59,667 bases of DNA, from the NCBI GenBank assembly GCA_002690915.1, contig NZGF01000022.1:1-59667 (forward strand), read 5' to 3'. Below the pieces are notes generated by a model, which ran no database searches, was not told the DNA's origin, and saw only the letters and a list, made by a program, of their open reading frames with translations. The position numbers and the translations under genes were made by a program. Position 1 is the first letter of the stretch, and each line of letters starts with the position of its first letter. Positions 48,551 through 56,650 of this stretch are shown here, in pieces. This DNA is from Crocinitomicaceae bacterium (lineage in GTDB: Bacteria > Bacteroidota > Bacteroidia > Flavobacteriales_D > Sanyastnellaceae).

Positions 48551-49999
48551 ATGGCATACGACGGGAAAGATAAGGTTCTAGAAGAGTTAACAGGGAAGTC
48601 CTACGAATTTGGTTTTACCACTGAAATTGAGTCGGACAAAGCTCCTGCAGGCTTGTCCGAGGACGTTATTCGCATGATTTCGGCCAAAAAGGAGGAGCCG
48701 GAATGGCTTTTGCAGTGGCGACTTGAGGCGTTTGCGGTGTGGCAAACTATGGAGGAGCCCAATTGGCCCCACTTGAATTACCAGAAGCCGGATTACCAAG
48801 CCATCAGTTACTACGCTGCTCCGAAGCAAATCAAGCAGCTGAACAGCATGGACGATGTGGATCCAGAATTGCGCCGCACCATGGACAAGCTTGGTATCAG
48901 CCTGGAAGAACAGAAGCGACTTTCGGGAGTAGCGGTGGATTTTGTCATGGACTCTGTTTCCGTTGCGACCAGTTTCAAAGGCAAACTCGCGGAGCTGGGT
49001 ATCATCTTCTGCTCGATGAGCGATGCAGTTAAGGAACATCCGGACCTGGTGCGAAAGCATCTAGGTGCGGTGGTTCCAACCCGCGATAACTTCTTCTCCG
49101 CATTGAATTCGGCGGTCTTTACGGACGGATCATTCTGCTATATCCCTAAGGGCGTGCGATGTCCCATGGAATTAAGCACCTATTTCCGCATCAATGAATC
49201 CGGTACGGGCCAGTTTGAACGCACGTTGGTTGTGGCGGACGAAGGGAGTTATGTCAGCTACCTTGAAGGATGCACGGCGCCCCAACGCGATGAGAATCAG
49301 TTGCACGCTGCCGTTGTGGAGTTGGTGGCATTGGACGAAGCGGAAATCAAATACTCGACTGTACAGAATTGGTACCCGGGTGATGAGAACGGAAAAGGTG
49401 GCGTCTACAACTTCGTTACGAAGCGCGGCATTTGTCACCGCCGCTCAAAAATCAGCTGGACTCAAGTAGAGACCGGAAGTGCCGTGACGTGGAAATACCC
49501 CAGTTGCATTTTGAAGGGCGACCACAGCGTGGGAGAATTTTACAGCGTGGCAGTGACCAACAACGCGCAGCAAGCGGATACGGGCACCAAGATGATTCAT
49601 CTGGGGAAGAATACGCACTCGACGATCATCTCCAAAGGCATCAGCGCGGGCAATAGCCACAACAGTTACCGTGGTTTGGTGCAGATCATGCCCTCGGCGG
49701 AGAATGCCCGTAATTTTTCCCAATGCGATTCGCTTCTCATGACGGATACCAGCGGCGCTCACACGTTCCCGTATGTAGAGGTGAAAAATCCGACGGCGCA
49801 AGTGGAACACGAAGCCACCACTTCCAAAATCGGCGAGGATCAGATCTTTTATTGCTTGCAACGGGGCATCGACGCCGAGCAAGCGATCAGTTTGATTGTG
49901 AACGGGTATGCCAAAGAAGTGTTGAATCAGCTGCCTATGGAATTTGCTGTTGAGGCACAAAAGTTATTGTCCATCTCACTCGAAGGAAGCGTAGGATAA
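48551..49999 (+). CDS. sufB: Fe-S cluster scaffold SufB
   Basis: Core scaffold of the SUF system, in complex with SufC and SufD. A 482-residue protein with a right-handed beta-helix core. Characteristic stretches are PLWPH-like [55 protein letters not shown] and the C-terminal [25 protein letters not shown] carries a Cys proposed in the family to take part in cluster formation. The stop overlaps the sufC start (TAATG). Identity is firm. Confidence 0.96.
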   Translation: MAYDGKDKVLEELTGKSYEFGFTTEIESDKAPAGLSEDVIRMISAKKEEPEWLLQWRLEAFAVWQTMEEPNWPHLNYQKPDYQAISYYAAPKQIKQLNSMDDVDPELRRTMDKLGISLEEQKRLSGVAVDFVMDSVSVATSFKGKLAELGIIFCSMSDAVKEHPDLVRKHLGAVVPTRDNFFSALNSAVFTDGSFCYIPKGVRCPMELSTYFRINESGTGQFERTLVVADEGSYVSYLEGCTAPQRDENQLHAAVVELVALDEAEIKYSTVQNWYPGDENGKGGVYNFVTKRGICHRRSKISWTQVETGSAVTWKYPSCILKGDHSVGEFYSVAVTNNAQQADTGTKMIHLGKNTHSTIISKGISAGNSHNSYRGLVQIMPSAENARNFSQCDSLLMTDTSGAHTFPYVEVKNPTAQVEHEATTSKIGEDQIFYCLQRGIDAEQAISLIVNGYAKEVLNQLPMEFAVEAQKLLSISLEGSVG

Positions 50000-50751
50000 T
50001 GTTGAAAATCAATGAACTCAAGGCTTCGGTCGAAGAAGCATCCATTTTGAAGGGCCTTAACCTGACCATCAACCCTGGTGAGGTGCACGCCATCATGGGC
50101 CCTAACGGATCGGGCAAATCCACGCTGGCATCGGTGTTGGCGGGCCGTGAAGAGTATGAAATTGAAGGGGGCACGGTAGATTTTGATGGCGTTGACCTGT
50201 TGGACATGGATGCCACAGAGCGCGCCCGCGCCGGCCTATTCTTGGCGTTTCAGTACCCCGTTGAAATCCCGGGCGTATCGAACATCAATTTCATGCGCGC
50301 CGCGGTGAATGGCAAGCGTGAACACGAGGGTTTGGAACCCATCAAGGGGAAGGCGTTCCTCGATATGGTCAAGGAAAAGGCCAAACTCGTGGAGTTGGAC
50401 GGACGCCTTCGCAACCGCTCGGTGAACGAAGGCTTTTCCGGTGGAGAGAAAAAGAGAAACGAGATTTTCCAAATGGCTATGCTCGAACCCAAGCTCGCCA
50501 TCTTGGATGAGACCGACTCGGGCTTGGATATCGACGCCCTGCGTATCGTGTCCGAAGGCGTGAATGCCATGCGCTCACCAGAACGCAGCTTCCTCGTTAT
50601 CACCCACTACCAACGCTTGTTAGATTACATCGTACCGGATGTCGTGCATGTGCTCGTGGACGGGCGCATTGTTCGTTCCGGCGGCAAAGAATTGGCGTTG
50701 GAGCTCGAGGAAAAAGGATACGACTGGATTAAAGAAGACATTGTCGCCTGA
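49999..50751 (+). CDS. sufC: Fe-S assembly ATPase SufC
   Basis: ABC-type ATPase that drives conformational change in SufBCD. A 250-residue protein with Walker [10 protein letters not shown] (about 35-43), the signature SGGEKKRNE in a slightly shifted form, and Walker [17 protein letters not shown]. It overlaps sufB and sufD by 1 bp each (TAATG and TGATG), consistent with stoichiometric translation. Confidence 0.97.
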   Translation: MLKINELKASVEEASILKGLNLTINPGEVHAIMGPNGSGKSTLASVLAGREEYEIEGGTVDFDGVDLLDMDATERARAGLFLAFQYPVEIPGVSNINFMRAAVNGKREHEGLEPIKGKAFLDMVKEKAKLVELDGRLRNRSVNEGFSGGEKKRNEIFQMAMLEPKLAILDETDSGLDIDALRIVSEGVNAMRSPERSFLVITHYQRLLDYIVPDVVHVLVDGRIVRSGGKELALELEEKGYDWIKEDIVA

Positions 50752-52082
50752 TGGACAGCGCTAAACCCCAATTGATGGACCGGCCGAAAGCCGAAGCAAG
50801 GCACGCTGCCTCCGAAGCCTCGGGAGCAGCCCTGGTCTCGGCTTTGGATGCGATCTTGGGTGTGCAGGCCGACGTGGCCTTGGATGCTGTGCCGGTGCCT
50901 CACCGCCGCGTAGAGCGGTGGAAGTACACGCCGGTGGCGTCGTGGTGGAAGGATGTGTTGGCTTCTGATGTGAATACGGTTGCGGCTGCGGGATGCGAAG
51001 CCAATCCGGTACCGGGTTTGGATGCGTACCGCCTCGTGTTCGTCAACGGTGCGTTTGATGCGGTGGCCAGCGATTTGCCAGTCCACACCGGCGTAACATG
51101 CATGCCGCTTTCTCAACGTGGAAATGCGAAGCTGCAAGACACCGATTCCTTTTCGCCCGAAACATCGGATTGGTTCGCGGGCCTCAATGGCCGCTACAGC
51201 CAAGAAGGGCTTTACCTGCGAGTGGCTCAAGGTGTTGAGCTGGACCGCCCTATTTTGATTCACCACCACACATCCGGTGAAGGTGCATTCAATGTGTTGC
51301 GGCACGACATCGCCCTGGCGCTCAATGCTTCGGTGAAAATGGTTCAGTGGTCAACAGCCCACGCAGGCGCTGAAGGATCTGTAAACGTATTGACCCGAGC
51401 GGATGTTGGTGAAGGAGCTCGCCTGCACATCGATAAGGTGCAGGACGAGGAAGGAACCGTGCGCCACATTGCATTTGAAGACATTCGCCAGCATCGAGCC
51501 TCCCATGCGGAAGTGCACACCATCACGGTGCGCGGTGCTTGGGTGCGCAATGATTTGACCTTCCGCATTAACGGCGAAGGAGCCCATGCGGAATTGAACG
51601 GTGCATTCCTCCCGGGGGAAGGCGAATTCGTGGATAACCACACTACGGTGGACCACTGCGTGGCTCACTGCACCAGCTCGGAGAACTACAAAGGCATTCT
51701 GTACGGCAAGAGCACGGGTGTGTTCAACGGTAAAGTATTCGTGCGCCCCGACGCCCAAAAGACCAATGCTTATCAGCAGAACGCCAACATTCTCGCCAGT
51801 AAGAAAGCGAGCATTAATGCCAAACCTGAATTGGAGATTTATGCGGATGATGTCAAGTGCAGCCACGGCTGCACCGTGGGGCAGTTCGACTCGGACGCGC
51901 TGTTTTACGCCCGCTCTCGCGGGGTAGGTCTGGAGGCGGCGAAAGCGATGCTGGTTCGCGCTTTTATCGGCGACGTCCTTAAAGGACTCGCTGTGTTGGA
52001 AGTCCGTCTTGAGGTCGAGCACCGGCTGGCGGAAAAGCACGGTTGGGAGGTCTGGAGCGATCACCCCAACGACGAAGCATGA
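50751..52082 (+). CDS. sufD: Fe-S assembly protein SufD
   Basis: Partner of SufB and SufC in the scaffold. A 443-residue protein. The N-terminal third is less conserved; the beta-helix and C-terminal region show VDNHTTVDHCVAHCTSSENY, GVFNGKVFVRPDAQKTNAY and DDVKCSHGCTVGQFDSDALF, which are standard SufD motifs with the conserved His and Cys. The stop overlaps the sufS start (ATGA). Confidence 0.95.
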   Translation: MDSAKPQLMDRPKAEARHAASEASGAALVSALDAILGVQADVALDAVPVPHRRVERWKYTPVASWWKDVLASDVNTVAAAGCEANPVPGLDAYRLVFVNGAFDAVASDLPVHTGVTCMPLSQRGNAKLQDTDSFSPETSDWFAGLNGRYSQEGLYLRVAQGVELDRPILIHHHTSGEGAFNVLRHDIALALNASVKMVQWSTAHAGAEGSVNVLTRADVGEGARLHIDKVQDEEGTVRHIAFEDIRQHRASHAEVHTITVRGAWVRNDLTFRINGEGAHAELNGAFLPGEGEFVDNHTTVDHCVAHCTSSENYKGILYGKSTGVFNGKVFVRPDAQKTNAYQQNANILASKKASINAKPELEIYADDVKCSHGCTVGQFDSDALFYARSRGVGLEAAKAMLVRAFIGDVLKGLAVLEVRLEVEHRLAEKHGWEVWSDHPNDEA

Positions 52083-53311
52083 GTTCGGCCTTGGACGCAT
52101 CTGCTCTTCGGCTCCAGTTTCCCATCTTGAACCGGGAGGTGAACGGGAAGCCATTGGTCTATCTTGACCACGCAGCATCTTCACAGAAGCCCATCGCTGT
52201 AATAGAAGCCCAGCGAGAGTACCTTATGCACTACCATGCCAACGTGCACCGTGGTGTGCATGCGCTTTCGCAACAGGCAACAGATGCTTTTGAGAACGCG
52301 CGAACAATAGTGCAACAGCACATTGGTGCTGCGGAATCGAGTGAAGTTATTTGGACGGCGGGGGCAACAGACGCTATCAACTTGGTGGCACAGACGTGGG
52401 GCCGCGATCAAATTGGCCGAGGTGATACCATCGTGCTGACCCGGATGGAACATCACGCCAACATCGTGCCGTGGCAGATGCTCGCGGAAGAGGTGGGGGC
52501 TTCAATTGAGGTAGTGGATGTGCAAGATGACGGCACGTTGGATGCCGAACAACTCCAGCAGAAATTGGCGCAGCGCCCGAAGCTTTTTGCTTTCACACAC
52601 GTATCCAATACGCTAGGAACCGTCAACGATGCGCAGGCGTTGACGGCGTTAGCCAAATCCGCGGGGGCCGCGGTGCTTATCGACGGGTGCCAGGCCATTC
52701 CACACATGGAAGTAGACGTGCAAGCCTTGGATTGTGACTTCTATATTTTTTCGGGTCACAAAGCTTACGGGCCCACCGGAATCGGCGTTTTGTATGGCAA
52801 GCGCGAGTTGCTCGAAGCAATGCGGCCTTGGCGTGGCGGGGGTGAAATGATTGACGTAGTCAGCTTTGAGAACGGTACAACTTATGCCGGCTTGCCCCAC
52901 AAGTTTGAAGCGGGTACACCGCACATCAGCGGTGCGATAGCGTTGGGGGTTGCCTTGAATTGGCTAAATGGAATTGGGGCGGACGCCATCATGGACCACG
53001 AGACCATGGTTGCTGCGCACGCCCGAAAAGGACTGAGCAGCATTGAGGGAATTCGTTTCATTGGCAACGCACCCTTGGCTTCCGGAGTTGTGAGCTTTGT
53101 TGTGGACGGAACGCACCCCTACGATATCGGTACCTTGCTGGACTCGCAGGGGGTCGCGGTTCGCACCGGTCATCACTGCACGCAGCCCCTTATGGAACGC
53201 TACGGCATCCCTGGCACAGTTCGCGCTTCTTTCGGCGCGTACAACACCCTGCAAGAAGTGGATACTCTGGTGTCCGGAACGATCCGAGCGGTCCGTATGC
53301 TGCGTGATTGA
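52079..53311 (+). CDS. sufS: Cysteine desulfurase SufS
   Basis: PLP enzyme that mobilises sulfur from L-cysteine as a persulfide. A 410-residue protein from the ATG at 52079. The PLP Lys is in FSGHKAYGPTGIGVLYG and the reactive Cys in RTGHHCTQPLMERYG. The N terminus has VYLDHAASSQKP, typical of the group II desulfurases that need SufE. It overlaps sufD by 4 bp; sufE begins 21 nt downstream. Confidence 0.96.
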   Translation: MSSALDASALRLQFPILNREVNGKPLVYLDHAASSQKPIAVIEAQREYLMHYHANVHRGVHALSQQATDAFENARTIVQQHIGAAESSEVIWTAGATDAINLVAQTWGRDQIGRGDTIVLTRMEHHANIVPWQMLAEEVGASIEVVDVQDDGTLDAEQLQQKLAQRPKLFAFTHVSNTLGTVNDAQALTALAKSAGAAVLIDGCQAIPHMEVDVQALDCDFYIFSGHKAYGPTGIGVLYGKRELLEAMRPWRGGGEMIDVVSFENGTTYAGLPHKFEAGTPHISGAIALGVALNWLNGIGADAIMDHETMVAAHARKGLSSIEGIRFIGNAPLASGVVSFVVDGTHPYDIGTLLDSQGVAVRTGHHCTQPLMERYGIPGTVRASFGAYNTLQEVDTLVSGTIRAVRMLRD

Positions 53312-53332
53312 CCTTTCTAATCCTACCGAACC

Positions 53333-53767
53333 ATGAGTGACCTTCTCCAACAGCGCCAACACGAAATCGCCGAAGAATTTGAGTTTTTCGAAGACTGGAT
53401 GGAGCGATATGAGCACATCATCGAACTGGGCAAAGAACTCGCTCCGATTTCTGAAGATGAAAAATTGGAAGAGCACCTGATCCGCGGATGTCAATCCAGG
53501 GTGTGGCTTTTGGCTGACAAGGACGATGCGGGCAACGTGAAATTTCGAGCTGATAGTGATGCTATTATCACCAAGGGGTTGGCCGCGTTGATGGTTCGGG
53601 TTTTGAGCGGTTTGTCACCAGCAGCCGTCGCTCAAGCGAACCTTTGGTTCATCGAAAAAATTGGATTGGACGCTCATTTGAGCCCAACACGGGCCAACGG
53701 CTTGCGTTCCATGGTGCAGCAAATGAAGTACTACGGCGTCGCCTTTCAGTCCCAAAAACAGGTCTAA
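53333..53767 (+). CDS. sufE: Sulfur acceptor SufE
   Basis: Takes persulfide sulfur from SufS and passes it to SufB. A 144-residue protein with the conserved acceptor Cys in LIRGCQSRVWLL and the LSGLSPAAVAQANLWFIEKIGLDAHLSP stretch split over the C-terminal half. Last gene of the suf operon. The stop at 53765-53767 is directly followed by the A-rich edge of the inverted repeat that ends the opposite transcript. Confidence 0.96.
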   Translation: MSDLLQQRQHEIAEEFEFFEDWMERYEHIIELGKELAPISEDEKLEEHLIRGCQSRVWLLADKDDAGNVKFRADSDAIITKGLAALMVRVLSGLSPAAVAQANLWFIEKIGLDAHLSPTRANGLRSMVQQMKYYGVAFQSQKQV

Positions 53768-53839
53768 AAAACGTGGCGCCCCACCCTTTCAACATTGCGA
53801 GATCTTGCAGGTTTCACAATTGGGGATAAAGGCGCCACG
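53766..53839 (-). terminator. Large stem-loop with T run, terminator for the M23 operon
   Basis: CGTGGCGCC (53772-53780) and GGCGCCACG (53831-53839) form a perfect 9-bp inverted repeat with a 50-nt loop. On the minus strand the second arm is followed by six T, as in a Rho-independent terminator. Within the loop, TGCGAGATCTTGCA (53796-53809) is a near-perfect palindrome. The loop is far longer than in a simple terminator, so a folded element or small RNA is an alternative. Confidence 0.55.
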
Positions 53840-53895
53840 GGTTAACCTAACCACGACCAAAACCCGGTCAAAGGGCGAAGGGTTGCACGGGCCGT

Positions 53896-55113
53896 TCAGC
53901 GAACGGCAAATTCCCGGTCTTGGATGCGTGCGCGCCATTCGCTGACAGCTGCTTGAAAAGCATTCATTTGGCTGGCTTCGATGGGCTCAGAAGGCGGGAA
54001 ATCTTCCTTTAGGTGGTCCACTTGCTTGCCATTTTTCCAGAACCGGAAGCAGACATGGGGACCAGTAGCGAGCCCTGTGGATCCGACGTATCCGATGACT
54101 TGACCTTGCCGCACGTGTTCGCCGACGGTGACCGCGCGCTTGGACATATGTAAGTACTGGGTTTTGTAGGTAGAGTTGTGGCGGATTTTCACGTATTTGC
54201 CGTTGCCCTTGGTGTAGCTGGACTTCGTCACAACACCGTCGCCTACGGCTAGGATGGGAGTGCCAGCAGGTGCGGCGTAGTCAGTGCCGTAATGCGCTTT
54301 GGTGCGGTTTAGGATAGGGTGGAAGCGCTTGAGGTTGTACCGGCTGCTGATGCGGCTGAATTCTACCGGTGCCTTGAGGAACGCTTTGCGCAGGCTGTTG
54401 CCGTCTTCGTCGAAGTAGTCGTTTCCGGCACCTTGATCAAACCTATACGCGGGTAGTTTGCTGCCGCGGTGCTCGAAGTGGCATACGATGACACGGGGCA
54501 TGCCGACGGGTTGGTCGTTGACGTACACACGTTCGTACAAAACGTCGAATGCATCCCCTTCTTGCAGGCGCGAAAAGTCCACGGTCCACGCGTATACCGC
54601 AGCCATGGAGAGCGCGAGGTTGGAGGGTGCTCCGACCCGTTCGAGGTCCACGTAAAGGCTGGACTCAATGATGCCGTGGGCGCGTTCAATCAAGGTGTCG
54701 GTGGAGTATGATTCCAATGCCACGCCGTAGGGAGGGCGAAGGTCAAATCGGGCGTATTGTGTGGCATTGCGCTGGTATACGAAGTACCGAGCGGGTTGCA
54801 CGCTGTCTTCATCGAAGGCGATCCAGTAGGGTTGCTGGGCGCGGATGTTCCGGACGTCGTAGGTGGTTTTGGTTTGATTAGCTAGCGTAGCAATCGCCCC
54901 TGCGGATACGCCGGCGGGGCCAAGAATGTGAGAAAGGGAGTGTCCGGATTGAACCGTCCCGGAATCAATTTGCAGCCCGTCCCATATCACACCGAAGCGC
55001 TCGATTGGAATGTACGGTGGTGCTTCAGGTTTGGTCAATGCGGAGCCTTCACCGGGGTCGCCGCAGGCCAGAATGCCGCAGCAAAGGATTAGGAGCGAGA
55101 GCCAGCGCTGCAT
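53896..55113 (-). CDS. M23-like lipoprotein, altered metal site
   Basis: A 405-residue protein. From the ATG at 55113 a signal peptide ends in GILAC with Cys17 as a lipobox; the longer frame to 55317 overlaps the TDO gene and is rejected. The C-terminal LytM/M23 domain (about 265-365) keeps His274 and Asp278 (AHYGTDYA) and His322 (YLHMS). The usual HxH reads His353-Val-Cys355 (GPHVCFRF), so the last zinc ligand is Cys instead of His. M23 enzymes cut peptidoglycan cross-links; this variant may bind zinc through Cys or act as a non-catalytic activator. The ATG overlaps the TDO stop (TGATG), so the two are translationally coupled. Confidence 0.82.
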   Translation of the reverse strand: MQRWLSLLILCCGILACGDPGEGSALTKPEAPPYIPIERFGVIWDGLQIDSGTVQSGHSLSHILGPAGVSAGAIATLANQTKTTYDVRNIRAQQPYWIAFDEDSVQPARYFVYQRNATQYARFDLRPPYGVALESYSTDTLIERAHGIIESSLYVDLERVGAPSNLALSMAAVYAWTVDFSRLQEGDAFDVLYERVYVNDQPVGMPRVIVCHFEHRGSKLPAYRFDQGAGNDYFDEDGNSLRKAFLKAPVEFSRISSRYNLKRFHPILNRTKAHYGTDYAAPAGTPILAVGDGVVTKSSYTKGNGKYVKIRHNSTYKTQYLHMSKRAVTVGEHVRQGQVIGYVGSTGLATGPHVCFRFWKNGKQVDHLKEDFPPSEPIEASQMNAFQAAVSEWRARIQDREFAVR

Positions 55114-56087
55114 CAATTGCGACCGAACACTTCTTTCTCGACCCATTTCTTTCCCCATTCGCTCAATTCGGTTGCGCTCCACAATTCCGGATAGAAGATG
55201 CGCTTCTGGAATCGCGGAGGCAGGTATTTCTGCCAGTTGGTACCGCCGGTGGCGGCGATGTCTTCCGGGTTGCGCTGGAGGTAGCGCACAGCGCTTTTGT
55301 AGTGACTGAGGGGCCAATTGATATTGACATTAACATCCAACCAACGCAGGGCCTGCTTCAATTCGTCTGTTTGTTGCTCAGGTTGCAAGGCTTGCCATAA
55401 CGACCTGAGGTTGACTTCAAAGGTGTTCTCAGCGAGCTCCAACAAGGCACTATCGTATTTCACTTCGAATTGACGAAGGGTGAGGGTCTTTTTGCTAGAT
55501 GCGAGCTCCACAGCTCCAGCTTTCCAGTAAATGTTGGGATACAGGCTTTCGATGTCTCCTGGCTGATGCTTTTCATTCGCGTCGCGCTGATCTTCGTTTA
55601 GCAACCGATTGAACGTCGTGGATCGGATCTCAATTTTACGGTATTGCGCACTTTGGAATCCACTTGCTGGAAGCAAAGACATCCGGAATTTTAGGAATTG
55701 GTCTTGGTCCATGCCGTCGACCATGATTTCAAAGCTGTGGGTCAGCGCTTCAAAATAGCGATTTACACGGGTGACACGTTTGAGGATGGACGCGGCGTCG
55801 GCAGGCGCAGCGGTGTTCAACTGCTCGAGTTCGTGCAAGGCGAGCTTGAAATACAGCTCCGTGATCTGGTGGTAAACAATGAAGATGGACTCGTCCGGAA
55901 ACGGTGTGATGGGATGTTGCAGGCTCAACAGTGTATCGAGGTTAATGTAATCCCAATAGGTCAGGTAATCAGCGTAAAGCAGCCCGTCCAAGTAAGCGCT
56001 GAGGTCTTGCCCCATGGCGGCATATTTGTTGGAAAGCGCTTCCAGTTTTTTCAGGATGTCCTCTTCAAAGGCGTGTTGATCTCCCAT
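55113..56087 (-). CDS. Tryptophan 2,3-dioxygenase
   Basis: Haem enzyme opening the indole ring of tryptophan to N-formylkynurenine, the entry to the kynurenine pathway. A 324-residue protein. His73 in IVYHQITELYF is the distal-side His, Arg150 in FQSAQYRKIE is expected to bind the substrate carboxylate, and His262 in PLSHYKSAVRYL is the probable axial haem ligand, followed by ATGGTNWQKYL. Such residues are conserved in bacterial TDO. No kynureninase or formamidase is in the window. It lies downstream of the RidA-like gene, and its stop overlaps the M23-like start. Confidence 0.92.
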   Translation of the reverse strand: MGDQHAFEEDILKKLEALSNKYAAMGQDLSAYLDGLLYADYLTYWDYINLDTLLSLQHPITPFPDESIFIVYHQITELYFKLALHELEQLNTAAPADAASILKRVTRVNRYFEALTHSFEIMVDGMDQDQFLKFRMSLLPASGFQSAQYRKIEIRSTTFNRLLNEDQRDANEKHQPGDIESLYPNIYWKAGAVELASSKKTLTLRQFEVKYDSALLELAENTFEVNLRSLWQALQPEQQTDELKQALRWLDVNVNINWPLSHYKSAVRYLQRNPEDIAATGGTNWQKYLPPRFQKRIFYPELWSATELSEWGKKWVEKEVFGRN

Positions 56088-56092
56088 GGGAG

Positions 56093-56100
56093 CAAATTCG
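56093..56100 (-). promoter_or_regulatory. Possible -7 box for the TDO gene
   Basis: CGAATTTG on the minus strand, six of eight matches to TAnnTTTG, ending 5 nt before the ATG at 56087. Weak alone, but the spacing equals that of the better boxes. Confidence 0.3.
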
Positions 56101-56172
56101 GAAAATTCCGGTCAATAGCACACCCCAAACCACAGACTTCTCAACCTTCTAGCGTGGGCGATTTGGCATGGG

Positions 56173-56604
56173 TTATGACGCGACTGAGGCAGTGCACTTC
56201 AGCTCGATGGCGATGGGTGTTGGCAGGCGGTTGATTTCAATCGTCGTTCGGCAGGGTTGGGTCGCGGAATCAGGAAAGTATTCGGCGTAAATGCGATTGA
56301 ACGTTTTGAAATCGCGGTTCATATCCACAAGGAAGACCGTGATATCAATGAGTTTTTCCCAGCTGCTTTCGTGGGCTTCGAGGATGGCCTTGACATTGGC
56401 AAAAACGCTGCGGACTTGTGCCTCAAAGTCGAATTCAATGAAGTTCCCATTGTGGTCTAATTCTAGGCCTGGCACGCCACTGTCGTTGCCGTCACTGCCC
56501 GCGACTCGTGGTCCCACTCCGCTCAAGAAGAGAAGGTTTCCAGCTTTGCGAGCGAAGGGGTACGCTCCTACCGGCTTGGGGGCTTGGTGCACGTCATTTG
56601 TCAT
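56173..56604 (-). CDS. RidA-family protein, possible 2-aminomuconate deaminase
   Basis: A 143-residue member of the RidA/YjgF/Rid family. The conserved Arg needed for imine hydrolysis is in PCRTTIEINRLP, followed by IAIELKC. FLSGVGPR near residue 30 and IDITVFLVDMNRDF are typical. Rid proteins hydrolyse reactive enamines; some deaminate 2-aminomuconate in tryptophan degradation. The adjacent TDO gene favours that role, but the family is too diverse to be sure. The gene is divergent from pepP over 46 bp and preceded by a perfect -7 box 4 nt away. Confidence 0.82.
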   Translation of the reverse strand: MTNDVHQAPKPVGAYPFARKAGNLLFLSGVGPRVAGSDGNDSGVPGLELDHNGNFIEFDFEAQVRSVFANVKAILEAHESSWEKLIDITVFLVDMNRDFKTFNRIYAEYFPDSATQPCRTTIEINRLPTPIAIELKCTASVAS

Positions 56605-56608
56605 GCGA

Positions 56609-56616
56609 CAAAGATA
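56609..56616 (-). promoter_or_regulatory. -7 box for the RidA-family gene
   Basis: A perfect TATCTTTG on the minus strand, followed by TCGC and the ATG at 56604. It is 22 bp from the opposite-strand box for pepP. Confidence 0.55.
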
Positions 56617-56638
56617 CTGCGTTCAGCAAGCCTTTTGG

Positions 56639-56646
56639 TATCTTAG
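56639..56646 (+). promoter_or_regulatory. -7 box for pepP
   Basis: TATCTTAG, seven of eight matches, followed by CTCC and the ATG at 56651. With the opposite box it forms a compact divergent promoter. Confidence 0.45.
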
Positions 56647-56650
56647 CTCC

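Noticed and set aside
53766-53850. Possible integron attC-like recombination site in the inverted repeat
   Set aside because: The flanks lack a matching pair of RYYYAAC/GTTRRRY core sites in the right orientation, and no integrase or cassette array is present. A terminator explains the T run better.
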